This document shows positions 18,585 through 25,966 of a stretch of 44,891 nt of DNA, piece after piece. The DNA is from Acidobacteriota bacterium (lineage in GTDB: Bacteria; Acidobacteriota; Vicinamibacteria; Vicinamibacterales; CAVVIG01): NCBI GenBank assembly GCA_020850715.1, contig JADZED010000002.1:1-44891 (forward strand), in the 5' to 3' direction. The first letter of the stretch is position 1. Each line of letters starts with the position of its first letter. A program made the position numbers and the translations under genes. The notes beneath the pieces are model-generated. The model did no database searches and had not been told where the DNA came from. It saw only the letters and a program-made list of their open reading frames with translations.

Positions 18585-18887
18585 CTACTGATTTTTCAGA
18601 ACGCTCTCGACGTCTCGAGCTCCGTGGACGATCGCGATAATGCTCAGCGGATCGCTTGCTGGGTCGTAGATCACCAGATACGAAAACACGCTCCAAAACT
18701 TCACCGGCCGCTCGGTGAGGTCCTCCCGCACATGTCCCATCTCTGGCATCGCCGCGAGCTGCTCGAAGGCTCCCTCGAGCGCGTCGTAGAGATTGAGCGC
18801 GGCTTCGATGCTGTCTTGAGCGACGAATTCTCCAATCGCGACGAACTGCGCCTGCGCCTCTGGGGTGAGCCTGTAAGACCGGCTCAC
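18585..18887 (-). CDS. parE: ParE/RelE-type toxin
   Basis: A 100-residue protein of the ParE/RelE fold: YRLTPEAQAQFVAIGEFVAQDS at the start, the central MPEMGHVRED segment, and the C-terminal strands WSVFSYLVIYDPASDPLSIIAIVHGARD, which match the ParE pattern. ParE toxins poison DNA gyrase; the RelE relatives cleave mRNA, and the two cannot be separated with certainty here, though a ParD-like partner favours ParE. It starts with GTG inside the antitoxin stop (GTGA overlap, 18884-18887), so translation is coupled to the antitoxin. Confidence 0.85.
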   Translation of the reverse strand: MSRSYRLTPEAQAQFVAIGEFVAQDSIEAALNLYDALEGAFEQLAAMPEMGHVREDLTERPVKFWSVFSYLVIYDPASDPLSIIAIVHGARDVESVLKNQ

Positions 18888-19147
18888 GCGCGTTTCTTGC
18901 CCATGTTCTTCAGCCGGTTGCGCGCGTCGGACACGGCCTTCGGCCCGTCGACGAGATCACCGGCTTGCGCCTGAGCCCAACCGCGCTCGATCGACTCGCG
19001 GACTCGCGACCGAAATTCGTCGTTCTCCTTCAAGAGCCGAAGCCCTTCACGGACGACTTCACTGGCGTTGTTGTAGAGGCCGCTCTCGACTTTTCCGTCG
19101 ACGAATTTCTCGAGTTCCTCGGTCAGCGACACGTTCATGGTTGCCAT
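18884..19147 (-). CDS. parD: ParD-type ribbon-helix-helix antitoxin
   Basis: An 87-residue antitoxin. MNVSLTEELEKFVDGKVESG is the ribbon plus first helix of a ParD-type RHH domain and YNNASEVVREGLRLLKEND completes it; the charged C-terminal half would wrap the toxin. It comes first in the operon and overlaps the toxin by four bases. Either Met1 (19147) or Met4 (19138) may start translation; GAGAGG precedes both. RHH antitoxins usually repress their own promoter, and a good promoter with a tandem repeat lies just upstream. Confidence 0.85.
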   Translation of the reverse strand: MATMNVSLTEELEKFVDGKVESGLYNNASEVVREGLRLLKENDEFRSRVRESIERGWAQAQAGDLVDGPKAVSDARNRLKNMGKKRA

Positions 19148-19173
19148 GGGGCCTCTCTCATCTACGCTCTAAC

Positions 19174-19202
19174 AACCTAGCATTATTGGCAATCTTTGGC
19201 AA
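19174..19202 (-). promoter_or_regulatory. Promoter of the parDE operon
   Basis: On the minus strand TTGCCA (19202-19197), a 17-bp spacer and TAGGTT (19179-19174). The TTGCCAA sequence is repeated in tandem in and beside the -35 (TTGCCAAAGATTGCCAA), a possible binding site for the ParD dimer. Expected transcription start is about 20 bp before the antitoxin ATG. Confidence 0.5.
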
Positions 19203-19268
19203 AGATCAGAGTCTGTAGAGCTGCCCAATCCTGGCCTCGCGGATGATTTGGCGTACACTGCGAGACGG

Positions 19269-19358
19269 GGAGAGGTGGCCGAGCGGTCGAAGGCGGCAGT
19301 CTTGAAAACTGCAGAAGTCGAAAGGCTTCCAGGGGTTCGAATCCCTTCCTCTCCGCCA
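19269..19358 (+). tRNA. tRNA-Ser(UGA)
   Basis: The acceptor arm GGAGAGG (19269-19275) pairs with CCTCTCC (19348-19354); discriminator G and encoded CCA follow (19355-19358). The anticodon arm GCAGT-CTTGAAA-ACTGC carries TGA at 19303-19305. A long variable arm typical of serine tRNA and a T arm (GGGGTTCGAATCCC) are present. It reads UCA and related serine codons and appears functional. Confidence 0.95.
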
Positions 19359-19730
19359 GTCGCATCGACGTAGCGTTTGAAGACCACGCCTGACATCGAC
19401 GTCATCAACCATCCTCGCTGCTCGGTCAACACGTCTCCGCATCCATTCACGTTCGGAACACCCGTTTCCCTGTGCCGCACCACCCGCGCGTGTCGCCGAG
19501 TTGAGTGACGTGTGACGCTCCACGAAGCCGCGGACCGAAACACCATCGTCCGGCTCACTGGCAGGCTCGTGGTCAGCCGTTGGAGGTGCGGACACAACGG
19601 GCGAACGGGCCGCGTCCCGCGCGAAAAACTAATCGCGAGTTGGCGAGAGTGTGTTGCGCTGAGAGGGTCACTGAGGCACACTCTCAACGGGTCCACGCAA
19701 GGTGGAAAGGATTTCTAGAAAATATCCCGA
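19359..19730. other. Gene-free stretch between tRNA-Ser and its decayed copy
   Basis: About 370 bases with no supported gene, hairpin or promoter. Short frames on both strands are unsupported, and those on the minus strand that read into the tRNA are antisense artefacts. Confidence 0.4.
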
Positions 19731-19818
<88 letters not shown>

Positions 19819-19866
19819 ACTCGTCCGCGCTTGACCGGTCGAGACCGTTTGTGACTGGAAGTGGTC

Positions 19867-20105
19867 ATGAGCGACGTCCGCATCGCCGACCTCGAGGCGC
19901 GGCTCGGCGAACACCTGCGATCCGTACGGAACGGGACCTTGACCGTGCTCGATCGGGACACGCCGGTGGCTCGCATCATCCCGTTCGCCTCGCAACCCCT
20001 CGAGATTCGCAAGGCGAAACGCCATCTGCGCGATCTGAAGCTTCCACGCAGACCTCCAAGCGGACCGACAGCCTCGCACTCCTCGTTGACGACCGCGGGC
20101 GCTTT
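19867..20105 (+). pseudogene. Frameshifted Phd/YefM-type antitoxin without its toxin
   Basis: Residues 1-60 in one frame (MSDVRIADLEARLGEHLRSV, then LDRDTPVARIIPF) are a Phd-type antitoxin N-terminus. The expected C-terminal segment TDSLALLVDDRGR is found in the next frame from about 20052, so a one-base indel near 20045-20055 breaks the gene. No PIN toxin follows; the sequence runs into a decayed permease fragment. An orphaned and inactivated toxin-antitoxin remnant. Confidence 0.6.
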
Positions 20106-20159
20106 CGCCGGGCCGGCGCACGCATTGCCTGCGCAAACGGGCCGGCATCGCGCGAACGG

Positions 20160-20540
20160 CGCTCTGATCGCCACCGCCGCGGCGGGGAACGGCCGGCAGC
20201 GCGGCGCAGACCAGAAGCAGCGGCAGCCCGATGAACACCACGGGGTGCGCGGGGCCGACGCCATAGAGGGTGCCGCCAATCGCGTGCGCCAGCCCCCGTC
20301 CGATCATCAGCCCGAGCGCGATCCCAGACCCGGCCAGCGTCGCGCCATCGCCCAGCAATTGAACCATGATGGTGGGTGATGGTGGGCGGCCTGGCCCCAA
20401 GCGCCATCCGAAGGCCAATCTCGGACGTCGGCTGCACGACCGACCACGCAACCGTCCCGACAGGCCGACCGGCGCCAGCGCGAAGGCGATCACGCCACGG
20501 GTTCCCAGCAGGCCTGCGGCGGGCAGGGTTCCTGCGGGAT
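20160..20540 (-). pseudogene. Decayed C-terminus of an ABC-type (MacB/FtsX-like) permease
   Basis: Minus-strand segments in two frames match the end of the permease family seen intact at 26443-28944: GVIAFALAPVGLSG, then in another frame AWSVVQPTSEIGLRMALGAR, then back in the first frame GIALGLMIGRGLAHAIGGTL and HPVVFIGLPLLL. At least two frameshifts separate them and there is no N-terminal part. It is a relic of an unrelated or duplicated permease gene in the flexible region. Confidence 0.65.
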
Positions 20541-20706
20541 CGTCGAACACCAGGCGGCCATCGTCGGGATATCGAACAGGGCCCGATCCGGCGGGCCGGC
20601 GCTGCTTCGCCGGGCGGAGGCGGTGCCGGAGCGGACGAGCCGTCGAGTGCGCGCCGGCATCGAGCGGCCCGCGTCCTCCCGTGGCTTCCGGCGGGACGCT
20701 CTGGAT

Positions 20707-20736
20707 TTGACAATGTAGCCACAAGAGGCTACATTG
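20707..20736 (+). promoter_or_regulatory. Leaderless promoter with palindromic operator (Phd-PIN module)
   Basis: TTGACA (20707-20712), 17-bp spacer, TACATT (20730-20735), with the ATG at 20742 about where transcription should begin. A perfect 10-bp inverted repeat, CAATGTAGCC (20711-20720) and GGCTACATTG (20727-20736), covers the spacer and -10, so bound antitoxin would block RNA polymerase. Confidence 0.7.
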
Positions 20737-20741
20737 AAGCC

Positions 20742-21035
20742 ATGAAGACCGTCGGCGTCCGCGAGCTGAAGAACCGGCTGAGCGAATACCTCCGCGGCGT
20801 GCGCGCCGGTGAAGGTGTGTTCGTGACGGACCGCGGCGAGGTCGTCGCGGAGATCGGGCCGCCGGGGCTGGCCGCCGGCGATGCGTCGATCCCGCCGGGT
20901 CTGGTCGCGCTCGCGAAGCGCGGACTCATCACGCTGGGATCCCCGGGCGGTGCCACGGTGTATCCGCCGCTTCCGCGCCGGCACCGCGGCCATCGGGCCG
21001 CGCCGCTGCTGGATGAGGAGCGCGGACCGCGGTGA
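20742..21035 (+). CDS. Phd/YefM-type antitoxin
   Basis: A 97-residue antitoxin. MKTVGVRELKNRLSEYLRGV and FVTDRGEVVAEIGP (about 27-41) are the Phd/YefM DNA-binding fold; the C-terminal half, rich in Pro, Arg and Gly, would bind the toxin. It has no ribosome-binding site and the promoter geometry predicts an mRNA that starts at or within a few bases of the ATG. The toxin gene overlaps its stop codon. Autorepression through the palindrome over its promoter is expected from the family. Confidence 0.82.
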   Translation: MKTVGVRELKNRLSEYLRGVRAGEGVFVTDRGEVVAEIGPPGLAAGDASIPPGLVALAKRGLITLGSPGGATVYPPLPRRHRGHRAAPLLDEERGPR

Positions 21036-21457
21036 CGCTGTACGCGGAATCGAGCGCCGTGCTCGCCTGGCTGCTCGACGAGCCGGCGGGGCCAGCGATG
21101 CGGAAACGGCTCGCGACCGCCGACATCATCATCGCCTCCGACCTCACGCTGATCGAGTGCGACCGTGTCGTAATTCGCGCCGCTGCGCTCGGCGATCTCA
21201 CCGAGGCCGATGCCGCGGATCGCCGGGCGCATCTCACCACGGCCGCGACGCACTGGCACGTCCTGAGGCTGAGCGGAGAGATCGTCGATCGGGCCAGGCG
21301 CCCGTTTCCCGGCGAGCCGATACGGACGCTCGACGCCATTCACCTCGCGTCGGCGCTCGTCGCGCGTTCCGCCGCCCCGGGCCTCGAGGTGCTCAGTCTC
21401 GACGATCGGATCCGTTCGGCGGCGACGAAACTTGGCTTCTCTGTCCAGCCGGGCTGA
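21032..21457 (+). CDS. vapC: PIN-domain (VapC-like) toxin
   Basis: A 141-residue PIN nuclease. Acidic residues appear in the expected places: Glu5 in LYAESSAVLAWLL (most VapC have Asp here), Glu42 in LIECDRV, and Asp in TLDAIHLASALV and LSLDDRI. VapC toxins cut tRNA or rRNA. The start is GTG at 21032, overlapping the antitoxin stop (GTGA), which couples translation. The YAESSA variant of the first motif is a recognisable subset of PIN proteins; the metal site is probably intact because Glu can replace Asp. Confidence 0.82.
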   Translation: MTLYAESSAVLAWLLDEPAGPAMRKRLATADIIIASDLTLIECDRVVIRAAALGDLTEADAADRRAHLTTAATHWHVLRLSGEIVDRARRPFPGEPIRTLDAIHLASALVARSAAPGLEVLSLDDRIRSAATKLGFSVQPG

Positions 21458-21542
21458 CTCCCCGTCCGACGCCGGCGGCGCTGCCGGGGTCTCCTGCGCC
21501 CCGCCTCGCGCTGTTCCGACGTCCGGAGGTACCATCCGCCTC

Positions 21543-22973
21543 ATGAAACAGATCATCAACCTCGTCATTACCGCCGGCTTCGTCCTCGCCCTGACGGCCT
21601 CCCCATCCCGCGCCCAGGACGTCGGCTTCACCAGCGCCTGGCCGGGGCTCACCGCCGACCAGCGGGTCGAGGTACAGGGTTTCGGCGAGGACTTCAAGAC
21701 CTTCCTCGGACAGGCCAAGTCCGAGATGCTCTTTGTCCGCCATGCCACGACCTTTGCCGAGGCGCAGGGCTTCAGGAAATGGGACGCCGACGCCGCCGGG
21801 GCGCCCGCCCCGGGCTCGCGCTGGTACGCGATCAACCGCGACCGCACCATCGTCCTCTTCGTCGTCGGGACCGAGCCGATGGCGAACGGTTTCCGCATCG
21901 TGAACACGCACATCGATTCGCCGCGGATCGAGTTCAAGACCAGGCCGTTCCGCGAGAGCCAGCAGGCGGTGCTGATCGACACGCAGGTGCACGGCGGCAT
22001 CAAGAACTACCAGTGGGCCAACGTGCCGCTCGCGATCACCGGCCGGGTCGACAGAGCCGACGGCTCGACCGTCTGGATCGACATCGGCAACACGCCCGGC
22101 GATCCGGTGCTGCTCATCACCGATCTCGCTCCACACGTGGATCGCGACTTCCGGAACCGCACCTACACCGAGGTGATCCGCACCGAGGAGCTGGACCCGA
22201 TCGCCGCGACGCTGCCGCCCGATGCCGCCGCCGGCCAGAAGAGCGCGACCGAGCGGCTGCTCGCGCTGCTGCGGGAGAAGTACGGCGTCACCGCGGTCGA
22301 TCTCCTGTCGGCCGACCTGCAGATCGTGCCGGCGACGCCGCCGCGCGACGTCGGGCTCGATCGCGCGCTCGTCGGCGCCTACGGGCAGGACGACCGCGCC
22401 ACGGCATACGTGAGCCTTCGCGCCATCGCCGACGTGAAGACGCCCCGCTACACGGCAATGGCCTACGCGGTGAACAACGAAGAGGTCGGCTCCTGGAACA
22501 CCGGCGTCAACTCGGAGTGGTTCAACACGCTCGTCTCCGAGGTGATGGCGCGGCAGGCCGGCGGCACCTTCAGCGAGCTGGCGCGCCGCCGCGCCTACGC
22601 GCGCACGCAGGTGCTCGTCTCCGACTGCACCACCGCGCTCAACCCGCTGTTTCCGCAGCCGCAGAACCTGAACCTCACCTCGCGCCTCGGCTACGGCCTC
22701 GTCGTGAAGGAGTACGGCGCCGGCCGCGAGACCAACTCGGAGTTCTTCGCGCGCATGCGCGGCGTGTTCGACCGCGCGGGCGTGCGCTGGCAGACGCACT
22801 CCTACGACGCGGGCTACGGCGGCGGCACGATCGCCGCCTGGTTCGCCGGCCAGAACATGGACGTGATGGACGTCGGCATCGGCATCGTCAGCATGCACTC
22901 GCCCTTCGAGGTCTCGTCGAAGGTGGATCTGTGGAGCCTGCGGCGCGGCTTCGCGGCGTTCTTCGCGAACTGA
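21543..22973 (+). CDS. Secreted M18-family aminopeptidase
   Basis: A 476-residue dizinc aminopeptidase of the M18 (aspartyl aminopeptidase) type with a signal peptide (MKQIINLVITAGFVLALTAS to SRAQ). Metal-site segments are present: His123 and Asp125 in NTHIDSPRIEFK, the bridging Asp in AYGQDDRATAY, the Glu pair in NNEEVGS, an Asp in VSDCTTALNP, and a His in VSMHSPFEVSS. Most M18 enzymes are cytoplasmic or vacuolar and free N-terminal acidic residues from peptides; an exported form would act in the periplasm. The ATG at 21543 follows GGAGG (21525-21529) and begins the signal peptide; a longer frame from 21432 overlaps the toxin gene and is not supported. It sits between two toxin-antitoxin modules and may be native core sequence. 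Confidence 0.85.
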   Translation: MKQIINLVITAGFVLALTASPSRAQDVGFTSAWPGLTADQRVEVQGFGEDFKTFLGQAKSEMLFVRHATTFAEAQGFRKWDADAAGAPAPGSRWYAINRDRTIVLFVVGTEPMANGFRIVNTHIDSPRIEFKTRPFRESQQAVLIDTQVHGGIKNYQWANVPLAITGRVDRADGSTVWIDIGNTPGDPVLLITDLAPHVDRDFRNRTYTEVIRTEELDPIAATLPPDAAAGQKSATERLLALLREKYGVTAVDLLSADLQIVPATPPRDVGLDRALVGAYGQDDRATAYVSLRAIADVKTPRYTAMAYAVNNEEVGSWNTGVNSEWFNTLVSEVMARQAGGTFSELARRRAYARTQVLVSDCTTALNPLFPQPQNLNLTSRLGYGLVVKEYGAGRETNSEFFARMRGVFDRAGVRWQTHSYDAGYGGGTIAAWFAGQNMDVMDVGIGIVSMHSPFEVSSKVDLWSLRRGFAAFFAN

Positions 22974-23022
22974 CCGGCGGGCCCGGCAGCGCTGCGGCGC
23001 CGGGCGGCCGGCGGTCGCCTCT

Positions 23023-23052
23023 TTGACTACCCACAAGGAGTCATGTAGACTC
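23023..23052 (+). promoter_or_regulatory. Leaderless promoter with palindrome (RHH-PIN module)
   Basis: TTGACT (23023-23028), 17-bp spacer, TAGACT (23046-23051), ATG at 23058. The palindrome GAGTC-ATGTA-GACTC (23038-23052) covers the -10. The distance from -35 to ATG (35 bp) and the GCC before the ATG equal those of the Phd-PIN promoter at 20707. Confidence 0.65.
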
Positions 23053-23057
23053 ATGCC

Positions 23058-23312
23058 ATGAGTAAGCGCCTGCAGGTCCTCTTCGAAGAGGCCGAGCTGG
23101 TCGAGATCCGGAAGATCGCCCGGCGCCAGCGGCTCACGACGGCCGAATGGGTCCGCCAGACGCTGCGCGCGGCCCGGCGCGCCGAGCCGGGCCAGGATGC
23201 CAGGAAGAAGCTGGCGACGGTCCGCGCCGCGGCCGGCCACGCGTTCCCCACGGCGGAGATCGATCAGATGCTGGCCGACATCGAGCGCGGCGCGCTCGGC
23301 GGCGCGCCGTGA
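23058..23312 (+). CDS. vapB: RHH-type antitoxin (VapB-like)
   Basis: An 84-residue protein. [24 protein letters not shown] and [15 protein letters not shown] (about 28-42) form a ribbon-helix-helix DNA-binding domain; the remainder (about 45-84), ending [14 protein letters not shown], would contact the toxin. Transcription is predicted to begin at the start codon. The GTG of the toxin overlaps its TGA stop by four bases. Confidence 0.8.
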   Translation: MSKRLQVLFEEAELVEIRKIARRQRLTTAEWVRQTLRAARRAEPGQDARKKLATVRAAAGHAFPTAEIDQMLADIERGALGGAP

Positions 23313-23707
23313 TTTTCGTCGACTCGAACGTGCCGATGTACCTCGTTGGCGCCGCGCACCCGCACAAAGCCGATGCCCAGCGGCTGCTCGCGGCGGCGAT
23401 CGCCGCCGGCGAGCGGCTTGTGACCGATGCCGAGGTCCTGCAGGAGATTCTCCATCGCTACGTCGCGATCGATCGCCGCGAGGCGATTCAGCCGGCGTTC
23501 GATGCGATCCTCGGCGTCGTCGACGAGGTATTCGACGTGACCGCGGCCGACGTCGACCGGGCGAAGACGATCGTCCTGGGCAGGCGGCGGCTGTCGTCGC
23601 GCGACGCGTTGCACCTGGCCGTGATGGCGCGGGAGCGGCTCGGGCGGATCATGAGCTTCGATGGCGGCTTCGATGGCGTGCCGGGGATCGCACGGCTCGG
23701 TACGTAA
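23309..23707 (+). CDS. vapC: PIN-domain (VapC-like) toxin
   Basis: A 132-residue PIN nuclease: Asp5 in [12 protein letters not shown], Glu in [10 protein letters not shown], Asp in [11 protein letters not shown] and in SFDGGFD give the full acidic set. Predicted to cut tRNA or other structured RNA when released from its antitoxin. Translation begins at GTG 23309 within the antitoxin stop (GTGA). It is not closely similar to the PIN toxin at 21032, so the two modules were acquired separately rather than duplicated. Confidence 0.85.
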   Translation: MIFVDSNVPMYLVGAAHPHKADAQRLLAAAIAAGERLVTDAEVLQEILHRYVAIDRREAIQPAFDAILGVVDEVFDVTAADVDRAKTIVLGRRRLSSRDALHLAVMARERLGRIMSFDGGFDGVPGIARLGT

Positions 23708-23829
23708 GCCCATCATCCCGCCCTTCCTCGCGGCGCTGCCGACTCACCCGTCGATGTGCTCTCGAGCCGGCGCAGGGTGCGGCGGCATTTGCCAGACGAT
23801 GGCCGATCGTTCCCGCAGGATGATCGTGG

Positions 23830-24343
23830 ATGGCGTACGCGCCGCAGCCCGATCGCACGCGCGCCCTCGCCGCCGCGTTGCTGCTGGCTTGGGCCTGCGC
23901 CCACCCCGGACCGTCGGCGCCCGCGATCGAGCCGCCGGCCGACGCCCGCCTGCGGCTGCCCCGCCCATCGCACCGTCGGTGCCGGACGATCCGCCGGCGA
24001 TGACCTTCGTCGCGACCGCCACTGTACGGGCCAGATCACCGCCGACGGCACTCCCGTGGCGGAGGGGATCGTCGCCGCGGACCCGGACGTCCTTCCGCTG
24101 GGCATGGTGATTCACGTTCAGGTCGACGCGCCGACGGCGCGCAGCGGCCGGTACATCGTCCGCGACACCGGACCGGACATCCAGGGTCGCCGCATCGACG
24201 TCTACATGTCCGACTGCGCCGAGGCGGTCCGGTTCGGCCGCCGCCCGGTCCAGGTCCGGATTGTGAGCGGCCTAAACGCTCGATCGGCAGCCGATGGGCG
24301 CGGAGCCTCGCGGAATGGTTCGAGACGCTCTCGTCGACATTGA
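23830..24343 (+). pseudogene. Frameshifted 3D-domain (DPBB-fold) lipoprotein-like gene
   Basis: The parts of one protein lie in three frames. From ATG 23830 a signal-like sequence (RALAAALLLAWACAHPG, with a possible lipobox Cys) is read; FVATAT is in a second frame near 24005-24022; TGQITADGTPVAEGIVAADP, PLGMVIHVQV, YIVRDTGPDIQGRRIDVYM and FGRRPVQVRIV are in a third. Inserting one T at about 24022 restores FVATAYCTGQIT, a proper 3D-domain start; a second one-base deletion lies between 23900 and 24000. 3D domains occur in cell-wall and resuscitation-type proteins. Either an inactivated gene or two sequencing errors. Confidence 0.6.
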
Positions 24344-24452
24344 CTTCCCGATTCGAGATGGCACCGTCGTCCATCCCAAGACCGACGGTATGAAGAAGCG
24401 GATTGGTCAGCCCCCGCAATTGCGGCGGCCGAACCGATTCTCCCGCTCGTGC

Positions 24453-24481
24453 TTGTCAAAGCTCGATTTCGACCCGATAAT
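24453..24481 (+). promoter_or_regulatory. Promoter of the four-gene TIGR04255 operon
   Basis: TTGTCA (24453-24458), 17-bp spacer, GATAAT (24476-24481). The ATG at 24494 is 12 nt beyond the -10, so the leader would be only about 6 nt; no ribosome-binding site is present. Confidence 0.6.
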
Positions 24482-24493
24482 TACCGGGCCACA

Positions 24494-24715
24494 ATGCCGA
24501 GGCCGCCCAATTCGTCTCGAGGCGAACGCTTCGAAGTGACGCTGTCCGCGCAATCGGTCGAATTGCTCCGACAGCTCGCGACGCGCGGTCTGTACGGGCG
24601 GAACGCCGCCGAGGTTGGCGGCAGGTTCATCGAGCAGGCGCTCCAGCAATTCGTTCAACCGCCCAGGCTCTCAACGTCGTCAGGGCGTTCGTCATCTCGC
24701 AAGCCACATGGCTAG
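24494..24715 (+). CDS. Small RHH-like protein, first gene of the operon
   Basis: A 73-residue protein. RFEVTLSAQSVELLRQLAT followed by RNAAEVGGRFIEQALQQFV has the spacing of a ribbon-helix-helix domain, as in CopG/ParD-type regulators and antitoxins, though the fit is not strong. The last about 20 residues are Ser/Arg-rich. It lies immediately after a strong near-leaderless promoter and its end overlaps the start of the next gene by 8 nt. It could be the autoregulator of the operon, or an antitoxin-like partner. A longer frame from 24449 includes the promoter and is rejected. Confidence 0.55.
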   Translation: MPRPPNSSRGERFEVTLSAQSVELLRQLATRGLYGRNAAEVGGRFIEQALQQFVQPPRLSTSSGRSSSRKPHG

Positions 24716-25439
24716 ACCACGCGCACACCTGAAGCGTGCTCCGATAGCGGAAGCGGTAATCGACTTCCGCGTACTGCGTCGTGAAGGCGTCAGTCCGGAT
24801 CAGTTCAGGGCTCTGACCGCGATCGGTCACGAGTACGGAAGCCCGTCACCGATGCATTCCATCGAAGCACGATTTGGCATCGAGGGAGGCCGACCAGTTG
24901 CGCCGACGCAGGTCCAGGCGGCAGTGGGTTGGGTCTACAAAGCGGACGGCGCGGTCGCCCAATTCAGACTGGACGGGTTCACTTTCAGCAAGCTCGAGCC
25001 GTACACGACCTGGGAGAGCGTGTTCGGCGAGGCCGATCGCCTCTGGCGGATCTACGCCCAAACAGCACAGCCTTTCGAAATCTCGCGTCTGGCGGTGAGG
25101 TATATTAATCGCTTGCGGCTGCCCGGGCCGGCCGAATTGCGACAGTACCTCGAGGCACCACCGGTGTTGCCTCTCCCGATGCCGCAGGCGATTCGGGAAT
25201 TCCTGACGCGAGTCGTCGTGGAAAACGGCAACCATGCGTCGGCCATTCTGATCCAGGCGTTGGAGCCATCGCTCGATCCGGCAACCGTTCCGCTTCTTCT
25301 CGATATCGATGCCTTTCGAGAGGTGTCGCTGCCGCCGGGGGATCCTTCGCTCCCAGGAATATTCGAGCAATTGCGTCGGCTGAAGAACGACATCTTCTTC
25401 GCGAGCGTCACTGAGAAAACCGTGGCGATGTTCGAATGA
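24708..25439 (+). CDS. TIGR04255 family protein
   Basis: A 243-residue protein with the layout of the TIGR04255 family: an N-terminal PIAEAVIDFRV strand, a central SKLEPYTTWESVFGEADRLW segment, SRLAVRYINRL, and a C-terminal DIDAFREVSLPP with FEQLRRLKNDIFFASVTEK. The family is sporadic in bacteria and has no known function; the name is recalled, not searched. There are no membrane segments, nuclease motifs or NTP-binding loops that I can see. It overlaps the genes on both sides (8 and 4 nt), so the proteins are made together. GC content is lower than in the core genes, consistent with transfer. Confidence 0.7.
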   Translation: MARPRAHLKRAPIAEAVIDFRVLRREGVSPDQFRALTAIGHEYGSPSPMHSIEARFGIEGGRPVAPTQVQAAVGWVYKADGAVAQFRLDGFTFSKLEPYTTWESVFGEADRLWRIYAQTAQPFEISRLAVRYINRLRLPGPAELRQYLEAPPVLPLPMPQAIREFLTRVVVENGNHASAILIQALEPSLDPATVPLLLDIDAFREVSLPPGDPSLPGIFEQLRRLKNDIFFASVTEKTVAMFE

Positions 25440-25966
25440 CAACTGCTGTCGCGGTCGTGGGCCGTCGCGCTGGGCTGATCGGCCCAACGCGCTCGACGGC
25501 CCGGAGTGCATCCGCAGCGACGTTGACCAACATCCGCGAGCAAATCCGCCGTCATTTGCTGGATAGCTACACCGTTCGACGGCCGGTTGAACGCGTGCTG
25601 GACGAGCTGGACGCCGTGCGCGAAGAAGCCCGATTCGCCGGGTGGAACGGATACGGCGCGAAGGCTCTGCAGACCGAGGCGTACCAGAATGCGAAGCTGT
25701 TTCTGGAAGCATTGCCGACCACGGCTCCGTCGCCAGAAGTCAGCGCTGATCCCGATGGCGAAGTCGCGCTCGATTGGGTCTTCGGCGAGCGTAAGGCACT
25801 GACTGTCAGCATCGGGGCGGCTGGTCGGTGCACATTTGCGTGGATGCGCGGCGCGCGCACGTACCGAGGTACAGATTGGCTCGACGATGATGGCATTCCT
25901 GCACCGATTGCTGACGCACTGTGGCGGCTGGTTCGCGAATTGGCGGACGCGCCGCGGAACCGGTGA
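25436..25966 (+). CDS. Hypothetical protein with WNGYGA motif, TIGR04255 operon
   Basis: A 176-residue soluble protein. After a variable N-terminus (1-50) come VERVLDELDAVREEARFAGW and NGYGAKALQTEAYQNAKLF, then LPTTAPSPEVSADPDGEVAL, DWVFGERKALTVSIGA and a C-terminal helix. I recall uncharacterised proteins with the same W(D/N)GYGA and PDGE(I/V) signature beside TIGR04255-type genes, but cannot confirm it here. No catalytic motif is evident. The ATG overlaps the upstream stop (ATGA, 25436-25439), and the downstream gene begins inside its 3' end. Confidence 0.65.
   Translation: MTTAVAVVGRRAGLIGPTRSTARSASAATLTNIREQIRRHLLDSYTVRRPVERVLDELDAVREEARFAGWNGYGAKALQTEAYQNAKLFLEALPTTAPSPEVSADPDGEVALDWVFGERKALTVSIGAAGRCTFAWMRGARTYRGTDWLDDDGIPAPIADALWRLVRELADAPRNR

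Noticed and set aside
17380..19358. Integrase using the tRNA-Ser at 19269 as its attachment site
   Set aside because: An element inserted at the 3' end of this tRNA would lie to its right, whereas the integrase is to the left and no matching direct repeat was found near it.
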